64,000 nt of DNA from Pezizomycotina sp. ARF18 (taxonomy: Eukaryota > Ascomycota), in contig AZLU01000190.1 of the NCBI GenBank assembly GCA_002224055.1, positions 1-64,000 on the forward strand, written 5' to 3'. Shown here piece after piece: positions 24,603 through 35,419 of the stretch (the first letter of the stretch is position 1; every line of letters begins with the position of its first letter). The position numbers were made by a program, and so were the translations under genes. Below the pieces are notes generated by a model that was not told the DNA's origin, searched no databases, and worked only from the letters and a program-made list of their open reading frames with translations.

Positions 24603-25139
24603 AATCAATAACAATCTTTCGATTTGCTTGGCAGTTTTTTTTTTTTTCAAATTTTAGTAATAATGATATTTTCTTTGATCATACAAGACAATAACTGAAA
24701 ATTTTCACTCTAAAGATGTTGGTACTTATGTAAGCAATGTCTTGGTATATACATATAATATGTTTAGCAAGACCAGCGTATTTTTAGCCTCGACACCCCA
24801 AAATCTATCTGAATTTCCATGTGGAGGAGAGGAATTTATCACCCGTAATAACAACCCCCCCTGCTCACTGAGAGTCAATTTTGTTCTCTTTTGTTGGATC
24901 ACTCTCTTATTCACATTTCTTGTTTTCACATTCTCCGAGTTTTTTGTATTTTACGCGTTTGCACCCCTCTGTTTTACACTATATCGATTCCGCGTACCGC
25001 GGGGACGGTAAGAAATCCAAGGCCCAAACCTCACAGAATTACCATTCGCCTTCGTACATCCGGACGTTTACAATTCTTATAATATAACAATAAATACTGC
25101 TAAAGCAGATAGCAGCGCATATCTGGTTCCTTGGGATCG

Positions 25140-28100
25140 CATTACGGCCTAAACCTGTCTACGAACTACAGCAATACAACAGCATTGCGCAGCAGTTCCT
25201 CGCGGGCAACTACTCGAACGCTTTGAACTCCCAAACCCTCCGCTTCGCTGTCCAAGAAATCAACCAATTTAACCTTAACGCCGCGCACTCCCTATGGACG
25301 TTACAAGGTCCCTCGACGTTTTCGCAGACGCTTGGATCACCCGTAATAACAAAGGCTCGGAAAAAGCATGCTGGTGCTGTCAAATTACATAAGCAGCGAA
25401 GAAAGTTTCGATTTCATCGCGCCAACGTTGAAAAACTTTGAAAAATTTGAACTGAAAAATATTTTATCAGAGTTTTTCCTTTCAACGTTATCATACTCCT
25501 ATCCGCTCACAAGCCCTAATTTGCCCTGTCTGGATCTCGTGCCCACATATTTACCTGATCTGATCCGAGTACACCAAGGCCTCCTGCGACACTGAACTGC
25601 CAGAGGAGACCGAGATCCCTTCCCCACCGACACCTGGACGCTCCTGCCGTGCCCTGAGAGCACCACCATGGCTTACGCCCTAATGGCGGTGGTTCGTACC
25701 CCACGGATACGCCTGCGCCGTTACCAACTCTACTAGTGGCTCCCCAGTCGCCGCCAAGACGGGTACACACGTCAGCGGCAAGGGCAGGAACACCGTCGCC
25801 AGTGCGCCCAGCCAACGGCCCAAGCTTTGCCATCGTCGCAGTTTGTGGCGTTACAACGCCATACAGCAAGACCAAGAGTACCATTTTGACAGACGATTGG
25901 TTCCTGGCGGACTTCGCAAAATTATACAAAACATGGAACAATGGAGAGACGGTGGTAACGGATCAAGTCTGGCTCACAGCCGTCAACCTCAAGTCACACA
26001 CCGAAAAGTTCGGACCTTTGCTTCACGGCCCGAATAATGATGTAGGTGCACCCTTTTTCTCCGATTCAGTGAGTGTTTCATGCTAATCCATCCAGGCTTC
26101 TACCCGCCCCCGGTCTTCGAAGCTAGTGATCAACCGTTCTATAACGTCTGCAGAAAGCTCAAACTACTATCGGAGTTTCGGCTTAAACTCAATATTTTTT
26201 TCGCTAAATACGACCGTATCCTTGTCATTATTAATGCACACGGAGAGAAGGACAAAGGGGGCTTTGTTTGGATAGGAGGGCAAAAATTTTTTAAGGAGGA
26301 CTTCGAAGTTTTAATCCTTCCCGCAAATCTTTTCGAGATGTTACTTTTTTATGTCTAGCTGTTTCGCCGGCAAATGGCAATCTCCCAAGTGGACACTCTA
26401 TACGGCATCAGACAAAAACGAAATGAGTATGTCTTACCGAAGATCCTTCAGTGACCGGATCGCGGAGGTGTTTGGGCTGGTACGCTATCCGAGCAGGTCC
26501 AGGAAGGGGGGGCCGACGCTATGGCTAAGCAGGTATTCGAGGACGCAGATGTCAGGGCTCACGAGGTGGACCATATGAACCCGCCCTACACGATCTCGAT
26601 AACAAGATGGGACCACGGCGTAATGTTAGAACCGTGATGGGATATGAGTCAATGCCGCGTATGACTTCAGAGTTCCGAAGGAGGAATCTTCAGGGGAATC
26701 TCTCCCGGATGGACCAATGAACCCGCCCTACACGATCTCGATAACAAGATGGGACCACGGGCGTAATGTTAGAACCGTGATGGGATATGAGTCAATGCCG
26801 CGTATGACCTTCCGAAGGAGGGAGGAATCTTCAGGGGAATCTCTCCCGGATGGAGGACACCCATTTGCCGCTGATCATGGCGACGACAGGTACTACAAGC
26901 CTTACCACGACGGCCGCGACAGGGACAGGACTGCGACAGGGAACTTGATGTCAGCGACGGCGACGTCGAAGATGTCCCAAGTAAGCTCGAGAGGAGGAAG
27001 ACCTCCGAGCACGCCCTCAACAACCGACCGGATCTCAAGGGCCTCGTAGACAAGAACATCTCCACGGCACGGGCTCGGCAGCCGTCCAGATACATCAGAA
27101 GGAGCTGGAGCACAAGATCGCCCAGGGTAGGTTCAGCAAAGGGCTCGCGCACTGTTCTAACAGGGAGGAGCTAGAAGAGGGTAGGTTTTCTGGCAATTTT
27201 TTTCCCCTGCTTAGAGGTACATCATAAAAAACGGTACCGTGTGTTCAGTGTGATTAATATCGCAATTTCTTGGGTTTTCTAGGTAACGACATGCTTCCCG
27301 AGCGCTGTACCCACGATCATTTCGACAAAGCACGTGAAAGAGAACGTGAAGCGGTTCATGTTCGTCGGGGAGATGGCGGTAGTGTAGGCATGGTTACGGC
27401 CGGAGCCATGCCAGAAGACCGCATGCCAGCAGATGGGTGAGTCGTTCGTGCTAGTTTCTCTTCTTCCTTGTCCTTTGTCACGTGCCAACGCGCCCTTTGT
27501 CGTCTCTCTAACAGTCACTCGTGAATAAACAATTACAGTCCTCGGCACCGCGGCGAGATCGCCAGGCGCACTGAACCGGGTGAACGAGCTTGGAAACGGC
27601 AAAAGATCTCGACGAATAAATTTTTGGGCCGTTCAAATGGTGAAATGACAACGGATACAGGACCATCGAGGCTAAGGGCTCTCATAAAATACTACGAAAT
27701 TAGCCAGAAGCCCCCGCCTAACTGCGTTAGTGAGATTCCCGTCCAGCTGCTTCTTCTAGAGGTGCGTAAGGGGAGGTACGAGTCTGCCGTTATTCAAGAA
27801 CTCGAGGAACTGCTGTACTTCCGGTTGAAATACGATATGAAGGCGGTCGAGCTTTTGTCACTTCTTGGCCGCTCCACAACGCTTTCGGAAATTATGCTAT
27901 GCGACCCGAAGCGTGTTGGCTCCAAAGCAACTACTCATCAGCTCTTGAAGTGTGGGAAGAGAGGCGTGGGTATCGCGCCCAATATAATAAGCCGCTTTTA
28001 TTCGTCCTGAAGGAGCTTCACATCATCTCCCCAAGGACCGAAGACATTATTGATGCTGTTGCGGCTGTCAGCTCAAATGGCAAAAACCGGTCGGAAGTCA

Positions 28101-28156
28101 CTACAAGTGACATCTTGACAGCAGTTAGGAACGTTGTCGAGCAAATGTATGTATAA
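25140..28156 (+). CDS. Caspase-fold-like domain joined to RPEL-like repeats (hypothetical)
   Basis: Uncharacterised gene, start unresolved. Exon-like block 1 (25140-25440) holds YNSIAQQFLAGNYSNALNSQ. Block 2 (25800-26040) reads PSFAIVAVCGVTTPYSKTKS and ILTDDWFLADFAKLYKTW. Block 3 (26100-26570) has the two hallmarks of a clan-CD peptidase: a beta-strand plus His-Gly (RILVIINAHGEKDKGGFVWI, 26215) and a strand plus Cys (LLFYV then SSCFAGKWQSP, 26355), spaced as in caspases. After a 142-bp tandem duplication come two RPEL-like motifs: NNRPDLKGLVDKNI (27020) and HKIAQGRFSKGLAHCSNREE (27112) followed by DMLP (27289). The last three exons (about 26990-27180, 27283-27437, 27540-28156) splice in phase and end in helices (LKELHIISPRTEDIIDAVAA, stop 28154-28156). 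The His/Cys dyad suggests proteolysis and RPEL suggests actin binding; both are inferences. It could instead be two adjacent genes split near 26.7 kb. One-base frame breaks occur near 26354 and elsewhere. Confidence 0.5.
26570..26855. repeat. 142-bp tandem duplication within the caspase/RPEL gene
   Basis: The block starting ATGAACCCGCCCTACACGAT at 26575 recurs at 26717, a period of 142. The copies differ by a G insertion (GGACCACGG versus GGACCACGGG), a small indel around the TTCCGAAGG motif and a GGA repeat difference. The period is not a multiple of three. Confidence 0.9.
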
Positions 28157-30135
28157 TTAATTTGGAATAATCGACCGCGTGCACCCTCCTGGTGCGGGTT
28201 GCTGGCACAGCTTCCTAAGCACATTCATATAAAAATTCTTGTCTTGTTCACTTTTTTGTCGAGGGAGAAATATGTTGTCTTCGTGCTATGCAGAAATTTT
28301 GGCGCTCAGAGGCGTTTGGTTTTCTTCCCATGCACCTCCCCTTATTTCATGTTTATACCTAAATGAGGCAGTCCCAGAATGTAAGTTAGGAATCGAGAAA
28401 TTGACTTTGTTCGTATTATATATCTTGAATGTGAGATTTATGATTACCTTCCAAACTAAACAAATACGATAACAGCCCCGAGAATGCCCAGATTCCCCTC
28501 CCTGATGCACGCGGCCAACGGCCTTAACTACCCAATTCAGCATAACGAAAAGTCGGTTCACAAAAGAGACGAAGGCTCAGAACCCTCCAGAGCTCTCTTC
28601 ACAGTGCCTCCCCGCAGCTATACCCAGCAGAGAAACGCAGACAGGTACCATATCCGACTGTGCAGGCAAAAGCAAAACCACGTACGAGAAGCGCCCTCGG
28701 TCTCGCCATTACATGTTGAAGCTATCAAGCCCTACAAGAAGTGTTTCACGGCATTAACTCCACTAACACTCCAACCACTACAACACCACGTAAAACGTCT
28801 ACGGAGTTTTGGGAAAAATCATATGAAAAGGCTCTACGAGCGCAATCAATCCTTCGATTAGCGGCAACCCTAGATACTGGTCAAGACCGCGATGATGGAG
28901 CGGAGAAAGGGGTTTTATTGATTAAGGAGAACGTTTCAATCGCCCCGAACTCAAGAGTCGAAACGATTTGATCTCGTTCACGAAAGAACAGTTGGTTACA
29001 TTGACGTAAAAACACATCGGTCTCACGAGCTTTTGCGACTAGAGTTACCTTTGGGTTCCCTTTGCTGTACATCAGCTTTTCTCTCTCGTTTTTTTTCTGA
29101 TTTTCGCCGCCTTTCAGAACACAAGCTCATAATTCTTTCTTTTGAGTTTAGAAACATCCAGTAGCCTCCTTCTCTGCTTTGATAAATACCAGGAGAAAAT
29201 AATTTAGGGGCTTGTCATTCAGCGTGTAGAACGCACGAACGCACCTCACTTTCCCCTTCGTTTTCACCTCTTATAGGGTAAACATATATTATTTTATGTA
29301 AACCCTGACAACTGGATACTCTGTTTTCAAGATTCTCATGGGGAGCGGCTGATGAACTGGATCTTTCCCCCAGCAGTAAATTAGATGTACTGAAAGTTTA
29401 TTTTGGAATCGATTTGGGATTTGTCGTGATTCTGTAACGGCCCCAAAACTACTTACAAAATAAATAAATGGTTTCTTTTTATAAAAGTTAAAATAATGAA
29501 GGTTAGGTTGACGGGTTTTATTGCAAAGTTCTAAGCTTTCATCGGTGTCTTCAAATCGAAGATTTCCATCAAAAAAGAAAACAAATTTCCTCAATTACCC
29601 CCTTTATCCAATTTAATGCTGAAGAATATGTACTTTAGATCTAATAATACAATGATTAGTAGGCAACATCATAATACTATACTAAAACTATAATACAGTT
29701 GTAATATTAGAATTGGTGATGTATAGGTTCAATTTTTAGGCTCGGAAAATCCCTTCGGGGAACTATCCCGTGAGCCGAGATCCTCCTGTAAAAAATCCAT
29801 CCCCTCTTTCTCCTGGGCGTATATTCAGATTCCCGCGAGGGCTCAATCCCTTATTGATTTCTTCCCTTACCAACGTGCGTGCCCAAATATAATCTATTTG
29901 ATTTCCCTCCTTTCTTGAGCCCTACGAAAATATCCTTCTGTGATAAGCCCCGCGCGGTAAAAGGGTCCTTTCTTGGGAGAGTTTCAGGAAAGGCTTAACT
30001 GAACCGTTTTATCTTGAACATTTAAAATACGACTGGAAGGGCCAAGAAACAACACAAAAATCCGAATTAGGAAGAACCATTTCCTGAACCGAAAAAAAAA
30101 AAAGAGGTGAATTGAAAAAAGTTTTTTTTTCGAAC

Positions 30136-30163
<28 letters not shown>
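28157..30163. other. Region downstream of the caspase/RPEL gene, orphan frames only
   Basis: An unrecognised coding-like stretch runs 28484-28971 (+): first a basic Pro/Arg/His-rich frame, then TEFWEKSYEKALRAQSILRL in another frame near 28801. It may be a broken or error-containing small gene. From 29000 on nothing coding is seen and AT content rises. A short hairpin repeat lies at 30056-30107. Confidence 0.4.
30056..30107. repeat. Short hairpin repeat, copy 1
   Basis: Shares about 45 aligned bases with 35372-35419: an AAAAAT start, AATTAGGAAG, then ACCATTTCCTGAACCG, an A run and GAGG. The core AGGAA...TTCCT can form a small hairpin. Both copies are followed within 50 bp by long poly-T. Confidence 0.7.
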
Positions 30164-30166
<3 letters not shown>

Positions 30167-30248
30167 TGAACACCCTCTTTTTTTTGAGACCACTTTGGGA
30201 AATTTTGATTTTAAAATTTCTTTATCAAAAAAAAAAAGAGGGTACGAG
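30164..30248. mobile_element. Small MITE-like repeat, copy B, with terminal inverted repeats
   Basis: About 85 bp. Left end ACACCCTCTTTTTTTT, right end AAAAAAAAAAAGAGGGTACG; read inward, the two ends are near-perfect inverted repeats (ACCCTC plus a T run). The interior TTGAGACCACTTTGGGAA and ATCAAA are shared with copy A at 24.5 kb. No open frame. The size, inverted ends and AT-rich interior are those of a very small non-autonomous DNA element; target-site duplication is not clear. Confidence 0.5.
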
Positions 30249-31844
30249 ACAACTTAAAAGTTAAAACTCCTATACACAGACACACCAAAAAAAAAACTAT
30301 TCAATTAATAATATAAATTATTTATTTTTTTTAATTATCTTTTTTAAAAAATAACTAAATTTTATTTATTTTTTTTAATTTTTAATTTATGTTTAATAAT
30401 AAACTTTCTTATTTTTTATTTTAATTTTTTTATTTTTTATTTTTTTATTTATCAAATGATTTAGTCATGCAAGAAACGATATATACTTATATAAACGCTC
30501 AAGAAAATTCGAGAACCAAAGAACATATCATAGCCAGAAACGTAATTCTAATATGGTCTTATCCTACAGTATACCCAATACCATCATTTATCAACATGGA
30601 GAAATCTACGAGTCATTCACCGGGGTAGTCCCTCTGGCGCCGATCAAAGGACAATTGGATAGGATACTCCCGTCACATTAAAGGTGTTGATTTCATGTAA
30701 TTCGATTCAGTTAAGACTAGGAAATAAAGAGAGAGGCGTCGCGACAAAGGAGTCCAGTTCTAAATGCCATTTATAACAAAAGGTAATGGGATAGATCCTC
30801 TTTGGAGGTCAATAAAGATCCCTGAGCATTTGTTTTTGAGGTCATGTACGATTATTTTCACATAGCGTATGAGAAAAATTATATTATATAGTGAGTATTT
30901 ATATTTTCCACCATGAATGCATGAGATGCGAAACACTAATTTATCCAATCAGATATGACTTGCTCCAAGCTCAAACCATACTATTGTATTGAAGTCGGTG
31001 AGCTTCCAAGTGTTGCAATATTAATATATTACTACTGTAATCTCCCAATTCAAGGTTGTCAAAAATACTGATATCCGTTTTTCTAGACCAGGAGGAAACG
31101 GAAGGATCTACATCGACCGAATGTCTAGCAGAACTGGCTACGAAGCCCGCTAGCAGGCGTAGGAGTTCATCTTCAAGATGGTTTTATAATTGAAGTCCGA
31201 GGTGGGTTGTAAAATTAGGGTATAATATGTTTAACGGAGATTATAGACGCGCCTGCTAGTGCAAAAATTACGCCATGCCCACCCCCTCGCCGGTTCACTA
31301 GCCACACAATAAACTGGGATCCACAGATGCGGGGTCATATGGTCGCCTCTCGACCTTTTTATAGCTTCATGCAGGTCTTTTATCCGCCATTGAGAGCTTT
31401 TTGCCGGATGCGCGAGACGAAAGGAAGCGAGTGGAAACCGAGGCTGTTACTTCAAGGATCTACATACTGTCGAAAGAAGGCTGCCACTATAGATTGTGGC
31501 ACAATAAAACCTGTTTTCTACAGTATTTCATGCACACCCGGCCTTGCTTCGCGGGGTTTCATACTGGACCGCCCAGGCGGGTGATTGGTCATAGGATGGT
31601 AGTGACGCGGCATTGCAGGCGGATGGACGAATGGGCGCTTTTATGAATTGGTTGCTAGTTCTCGATGGCGATGGCCTGGGCATACACCCATCCCCTCGGG
31701 GTCCCGGTATAAAAATAGACCATTAGCCGAATTTTTGACGGAAGCGTAGCGTTGGGGATTCTTATTTTTATCGTACTTTTGAACTCTCACATATTATTTT
31801 TATCACTTTAAAATATCCCCTGATATTTTGCAGCGTTTCTGGTC
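30249..31844. other. AT-rich stretch with orphan coding-like fragments
   Basis: 30290-30470 is extremely AT-rich. A 43-codon frame at 30554-30685 (+), starting MVLSYSIPNTIIYQHGEIYE, is unrecognised. 31087-31646 (+) has coding-like pieces with splice-like borders (acceptor TTTTTCTAG before 31087, donor GTGGGTTG near 31201, acceptor ATTATAG near 31247), including HMVASRPFYSFMQVFYPPLR and EAVTSRIYILSKEGCHYRLW in shifted frames. They may be remains of one gene. No domain assigned. Confidence 0.35.
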
Positions 31845-34465
31845 ATGAAGTATTCTCCTTTGTTTCCCGAGAGCGGGAGGGGCCCTCCTCAGTACGAGGC
31901 TCCTCTTACGTCCCTCTCTCGCTCACGCACCTCACCGGAGCAGATCCGGTCCATCGCGGAGGCGATGCTACAAGCCTCCATCTCCCGCGATTCATCGTCC
32001 CCTTCGTCGACCGTCACTAGATCAAGTTCGCCGGCACACCGCTTTCGCTCACGGCGGATCGATTCCCACCGCTGGCGCCGCCCACGCAACCCCAACCCGG
32101 TGACAGACGGGCAGCACCCGCTTCTCCGCGTACTCCGAGGTCGCCACCGGATACCACTTCACGGACCCGTGAAAGACTCCGAGCCTCGAGTCGCAACTCG
32201 AGGCGGAGCGTGCGAGGGCGTCCCAGATGCGAGAGCTGGCCGAGAAAGAACGTGGGCTAGCTGAGCGTCTCAAACGGGAGGCTGCTCCGGCGCTCTCCAC
32301 GGCGGAAAAAGAACGCCGTGTCAGGAAAATCAAGCACGACATGAGAGCCACCAGCGAGGAGACTATAAGGCGCCCTACCAAAGGCCTATTCAAATCACTA
32401 TACTCGGTCGACCTCTTGTTCCTCATCGATACCACGGGTTCCATGGGGCGCCATATAGAGGCCGCAAAAAACCAAGTCAAGACTATTATCAATGATATCA
32501 AGGTGACTTTTTTCAACGAAGCCGAGGTGAGGATGGCAGTGGTGGGATATAAGGACCACTACGATCGCGATGCTATCCAATTCCTCGACTTCACAACGTC
32601 TGTGGATGTGGTACGCGCGTTCCTCGACGCGTTCACGGCTACTGGTGGCGGAGACGAACCGGAGGACGTCCTAGGCGGGCTGAAGCAAGCGATCAACGCT
32701 TCGTGGAAGCACCAGACACGATGCATCATCCATATCGCTGACGCCCCTCCCCACGGACGAACACTGCATAATTTGCCCGACCATCACGACGTCTACAGTG
32801 AGCCTGGGAGCGAGCCGCACGGACTCACTCACCCGCATTTGGTCCAGCAGATGCTTGCGATTAAACTCAACTATGCCCTCCTCCGGATCAACAATAGTAC
32901 GGACCGTATGGCTTTTACCATCTGGAAATCTTATTTCGCCGCAGGAGGTTCAAGTTGCAAGCTACATAAAACCAACAGATACTACAAGGAGGATGCGGAC
33001 CCGGCAGTGACGGCCCCTGAAACGGCTTTGCTCTTCGAAGAAGCGGAACTGGGCACCGAGTTTAGCAAGCTAAGGCATTTGGTCGTCAAAGTCGTCACAT
33101 CGTCGGCTTCGCTCACCGCGTCCCGCGAGCTGCTGTCTCCACGGCGGTCCGACTGGAGCATGACTTCGAGCTTGGCGTCTATCAGCGAAGACGATGTCGT
33201 CAGTCTCGGCAGAAACGATCTGGCCAGCACGGTTAAGGCGGGCTCAAAGGATAAGGCTCCTGTTGATGACGGAGTACAGTTGGAAATCGGCGAGCCGAAG
33301 TGGGGCACAGCAGGCTGGCTCGATAAAAAGTTGGTCGTCGAGGGTTTCTCTCCGGATGTCCTTGTGCACCGCGCCCACACCCTCGACGGCATGATGGCGT
33401 CCGACGATAATATCAAGATGAGCGTTACGCAGCTGGCTATTCGCATGAGGTCCAGCCCATTCGCGAAGGGCGCCATGCGTATGGCTTTCTACGCCAGTAC
33501 CGCCCTCTCGACGAATCGTTACGTCGTTAAGGCGCCCAAACCTCACCGGCGCTCGGGGAAAAAGCTCGCACATGTCGCCGAGGAGATGCAATGCCAGGCG
33601 CTCTGCAAAGCCTTCGCGCTCGAGTTCAACGCCCTGCTAAGCAAGGGCAAGCATTCAAAAACCCACTCGCTCGATTTTATAGTTACGACGTGCTTGGACG
33701 CTAAAAGCGGTGGCGAGACTTCGATTGGCGGACTCGTGTCCCTCCAGGCATCCGACGGCGAATGCCTGTCACTCGAGCCGTACATTCCTGGAGACTATGT
33801 CAAGTACAATACCAACTCCGGCCATGTTAACAACAACTTCGAGGACCCGATTAATGTGGCAGCACAAGCTTTTCACACTTCACCTTCGAGCGCTCACGGG
33901 GCAAACTCCTAGTCAGTGACCTCCAAGGTGTCGGGAACATGCTCACAGATCCGGCAGTCCACACGCTCGATGCCGAGCGGTTCAAGCTCAACGACAAAAC
34001 CTGAACGGAGAAGGCTTCAAATGCTTCTTTGCAACGCACGACTGCAACGAGATCTGCCGCGAGCTACGCCTCAAGAGTGACAGGTCCATGATCGCATCCG
34101 GCCCTAGCAGCTACAAATTCAGAGAAACCTGGCCCAAGATGGCCGTCACTGCCTGCTGTTCGAACAAACTCTGCGGTCGCATCGTCAGACTCGATGTGGC
34201 GGGAAATCCGATAAATTTCCAGGCTACATCTGGTGCTCTGTCTGTTTCTGGCAGCTACGGATCACGGAGAGGGCTATGTGCATCCACCTCGGCCCCGGGC
34301 CGGACCACGAATTCGACGTGTCGAGGTTCTTTTACGAGTCCCAAGGCCTGCGTGCTCCCCGGAAATGCCCAAGCATCGCGAAGGGGATGCTATTCCGAGA
34401 GGGCCGGTGGCGGACCCGACTATAATCCCGGCCCGCACTCTTCGGATAGTATGAACAACTACTAG
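31845..34465 (+). CDS. vWA-domain alpha-kinase (VwkA / eEF2K-like)
   Basis: Atypical Ser/Thr protein kinase with an N-terminal von Willebrand A domain, known from fungi and Dictyostelium (VwkA). It starts [20 protein letters not shown] with a Ser/Arg-rich head, then a charged helix (32227-32330). The vWA domain follows: [20 protein letters not shown] carries MIDAS DxTxS, with [18 protein letters not shown] and [12 protein letters not shown] completing the metal site. The alpha-kinase domain runs from about 33280: ATP-site lysine in [32 protein letters not shown], then [19 protein letters not shown] (DLQGVG loop) and [20 protein letters not shown]. The C-terminus has two Cys pairs ([11 protein letters not shown] and [11 protein letters not shown]) suggesting a zinc knuckle, ending in alternative frames at 34425 or 34465. 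There is one long frame from 32227 to 33912 and no introns, unlike its neighbours, with higher GC than its flanks. Frame breaks near 32100, 33870, 34000 and 34210. Confidence 0.85.
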
Positions 34466-34944
34466 TAGCCGACAACCCGCAATGAGATTGGTTAATTTTC
34501 GCTTTAAAAGCTTCCTGTCATGTCTTGCCATTTTCAGTTCATGATAGTCCTGCGTTTATACTCTTCGCTTTTTAATTATATTAATCTATAGTTATTTTAA
34601 ATTGCAATTTATAAGAAAATTATAATTTAAAATTAAATAACTCTCACTCAAGTATTACGAGCTCCTCGAGAAGTTTTGCGGGTTGTAGGGCGATTTTATA
34701 CTTATAGGAGTTCTTCACGCCCTCCAGAGGCGTAAATGCCTCCATATATATTGTTTAAAACTATTATTCCATCCTAAGCAGTACCAAAACAATTAATTAA
34801 TTAAATTAAATTACAGTGCATTCGTGCTCTTTCGATTAGTTACGACACTTAACGATAACCTTGTAGAAACAACCTTAATATTCAATACATCTTAGCTTGG
34901 CAGCCGCCCGATTCAATGTAGCTTATTGGAAGAACACGTTAAAA

Positions 34945-35160
34945 TGTATCTGCAACAGCTTAACGAGAAGATGGTTTTGCAACAGCCGGACATGATGGGT
35001 TGTAACAGCACCTGGTGTAACAAGCACGACATGATGGTTTGTAACAGCACACCGTGGTTTGCAGTAGCATGAGATGCTGATTTTTCAGCAACATAAGATG
35101 TTGTAACAGCACGGAAGGTTGGTGTGCAGTATAAGATATTTTCAACAGCATGAGATGTAT
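34945..35160. repeat. Degenerate GTAACAGCA-type repeat array
   Basis: Motifs such as TGCAACAGC, TGTAACAGCAC, GCAGTAGCATGAGATG and TTCAACAGCATGAGATG recur about eight times at irregular 20-40 bp spacing, interleaved with ACATGATGG and ATAAGATG. The spacing and sequence vary too much for a CRISPR array. Confidence 0.6.
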
Positions 35161-35371
35161 ACTTTAAACGCCATGGTTTAAAAAGGTAATTATTATACGT
35201 CGTTGCCTTATAATAAAACTTTCAGCTTTGACATTTAAGGTATAAACACCATGCGTTGGCCCTTGATGCCAAAGATACAAAAGAACTTCGAAAAATTCTC
35301 AAATTATATACAATAGAAGCAAGATTAGCCGTTCCCTAACGTATTAACGTTTTAAAATTCAACAGAAAAAA

Positions 35372-35419
35372 CAAAAATTGAATCAGGAAGGACCATTTCC
35401 TGAACCGTAAAAAAAGAGG
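35372..35419. repeat. Short hairpin repeat, copy 2
   Basis: Second copy of the repeat at 30056-30107; it shares AGGAAG, ACCATTTCCTGAACCG, an A run and GAGG, with a handful of differences. It is also followed by a poly-T run. Confidence 0.7.

Noticed and set aside
24730-25011. Hydrophobic frame resembling a membrane protein
   Set aside because: Phe-rich because of T-rich DNA; no helix pattern or conserved motif.
32982-33591. Long antisense frames opposite the vWA/alpha-kinase gene
   Set aside because: Shadow frames of a GC-rich intronless gene; the plus strand carries the recognisable domains.
34945-35160. Possible CRISPR-like array
   Set aside because: Repeat units vary in sequence and spacing, there are no uniform spacers, and the genome is eukaryotic.
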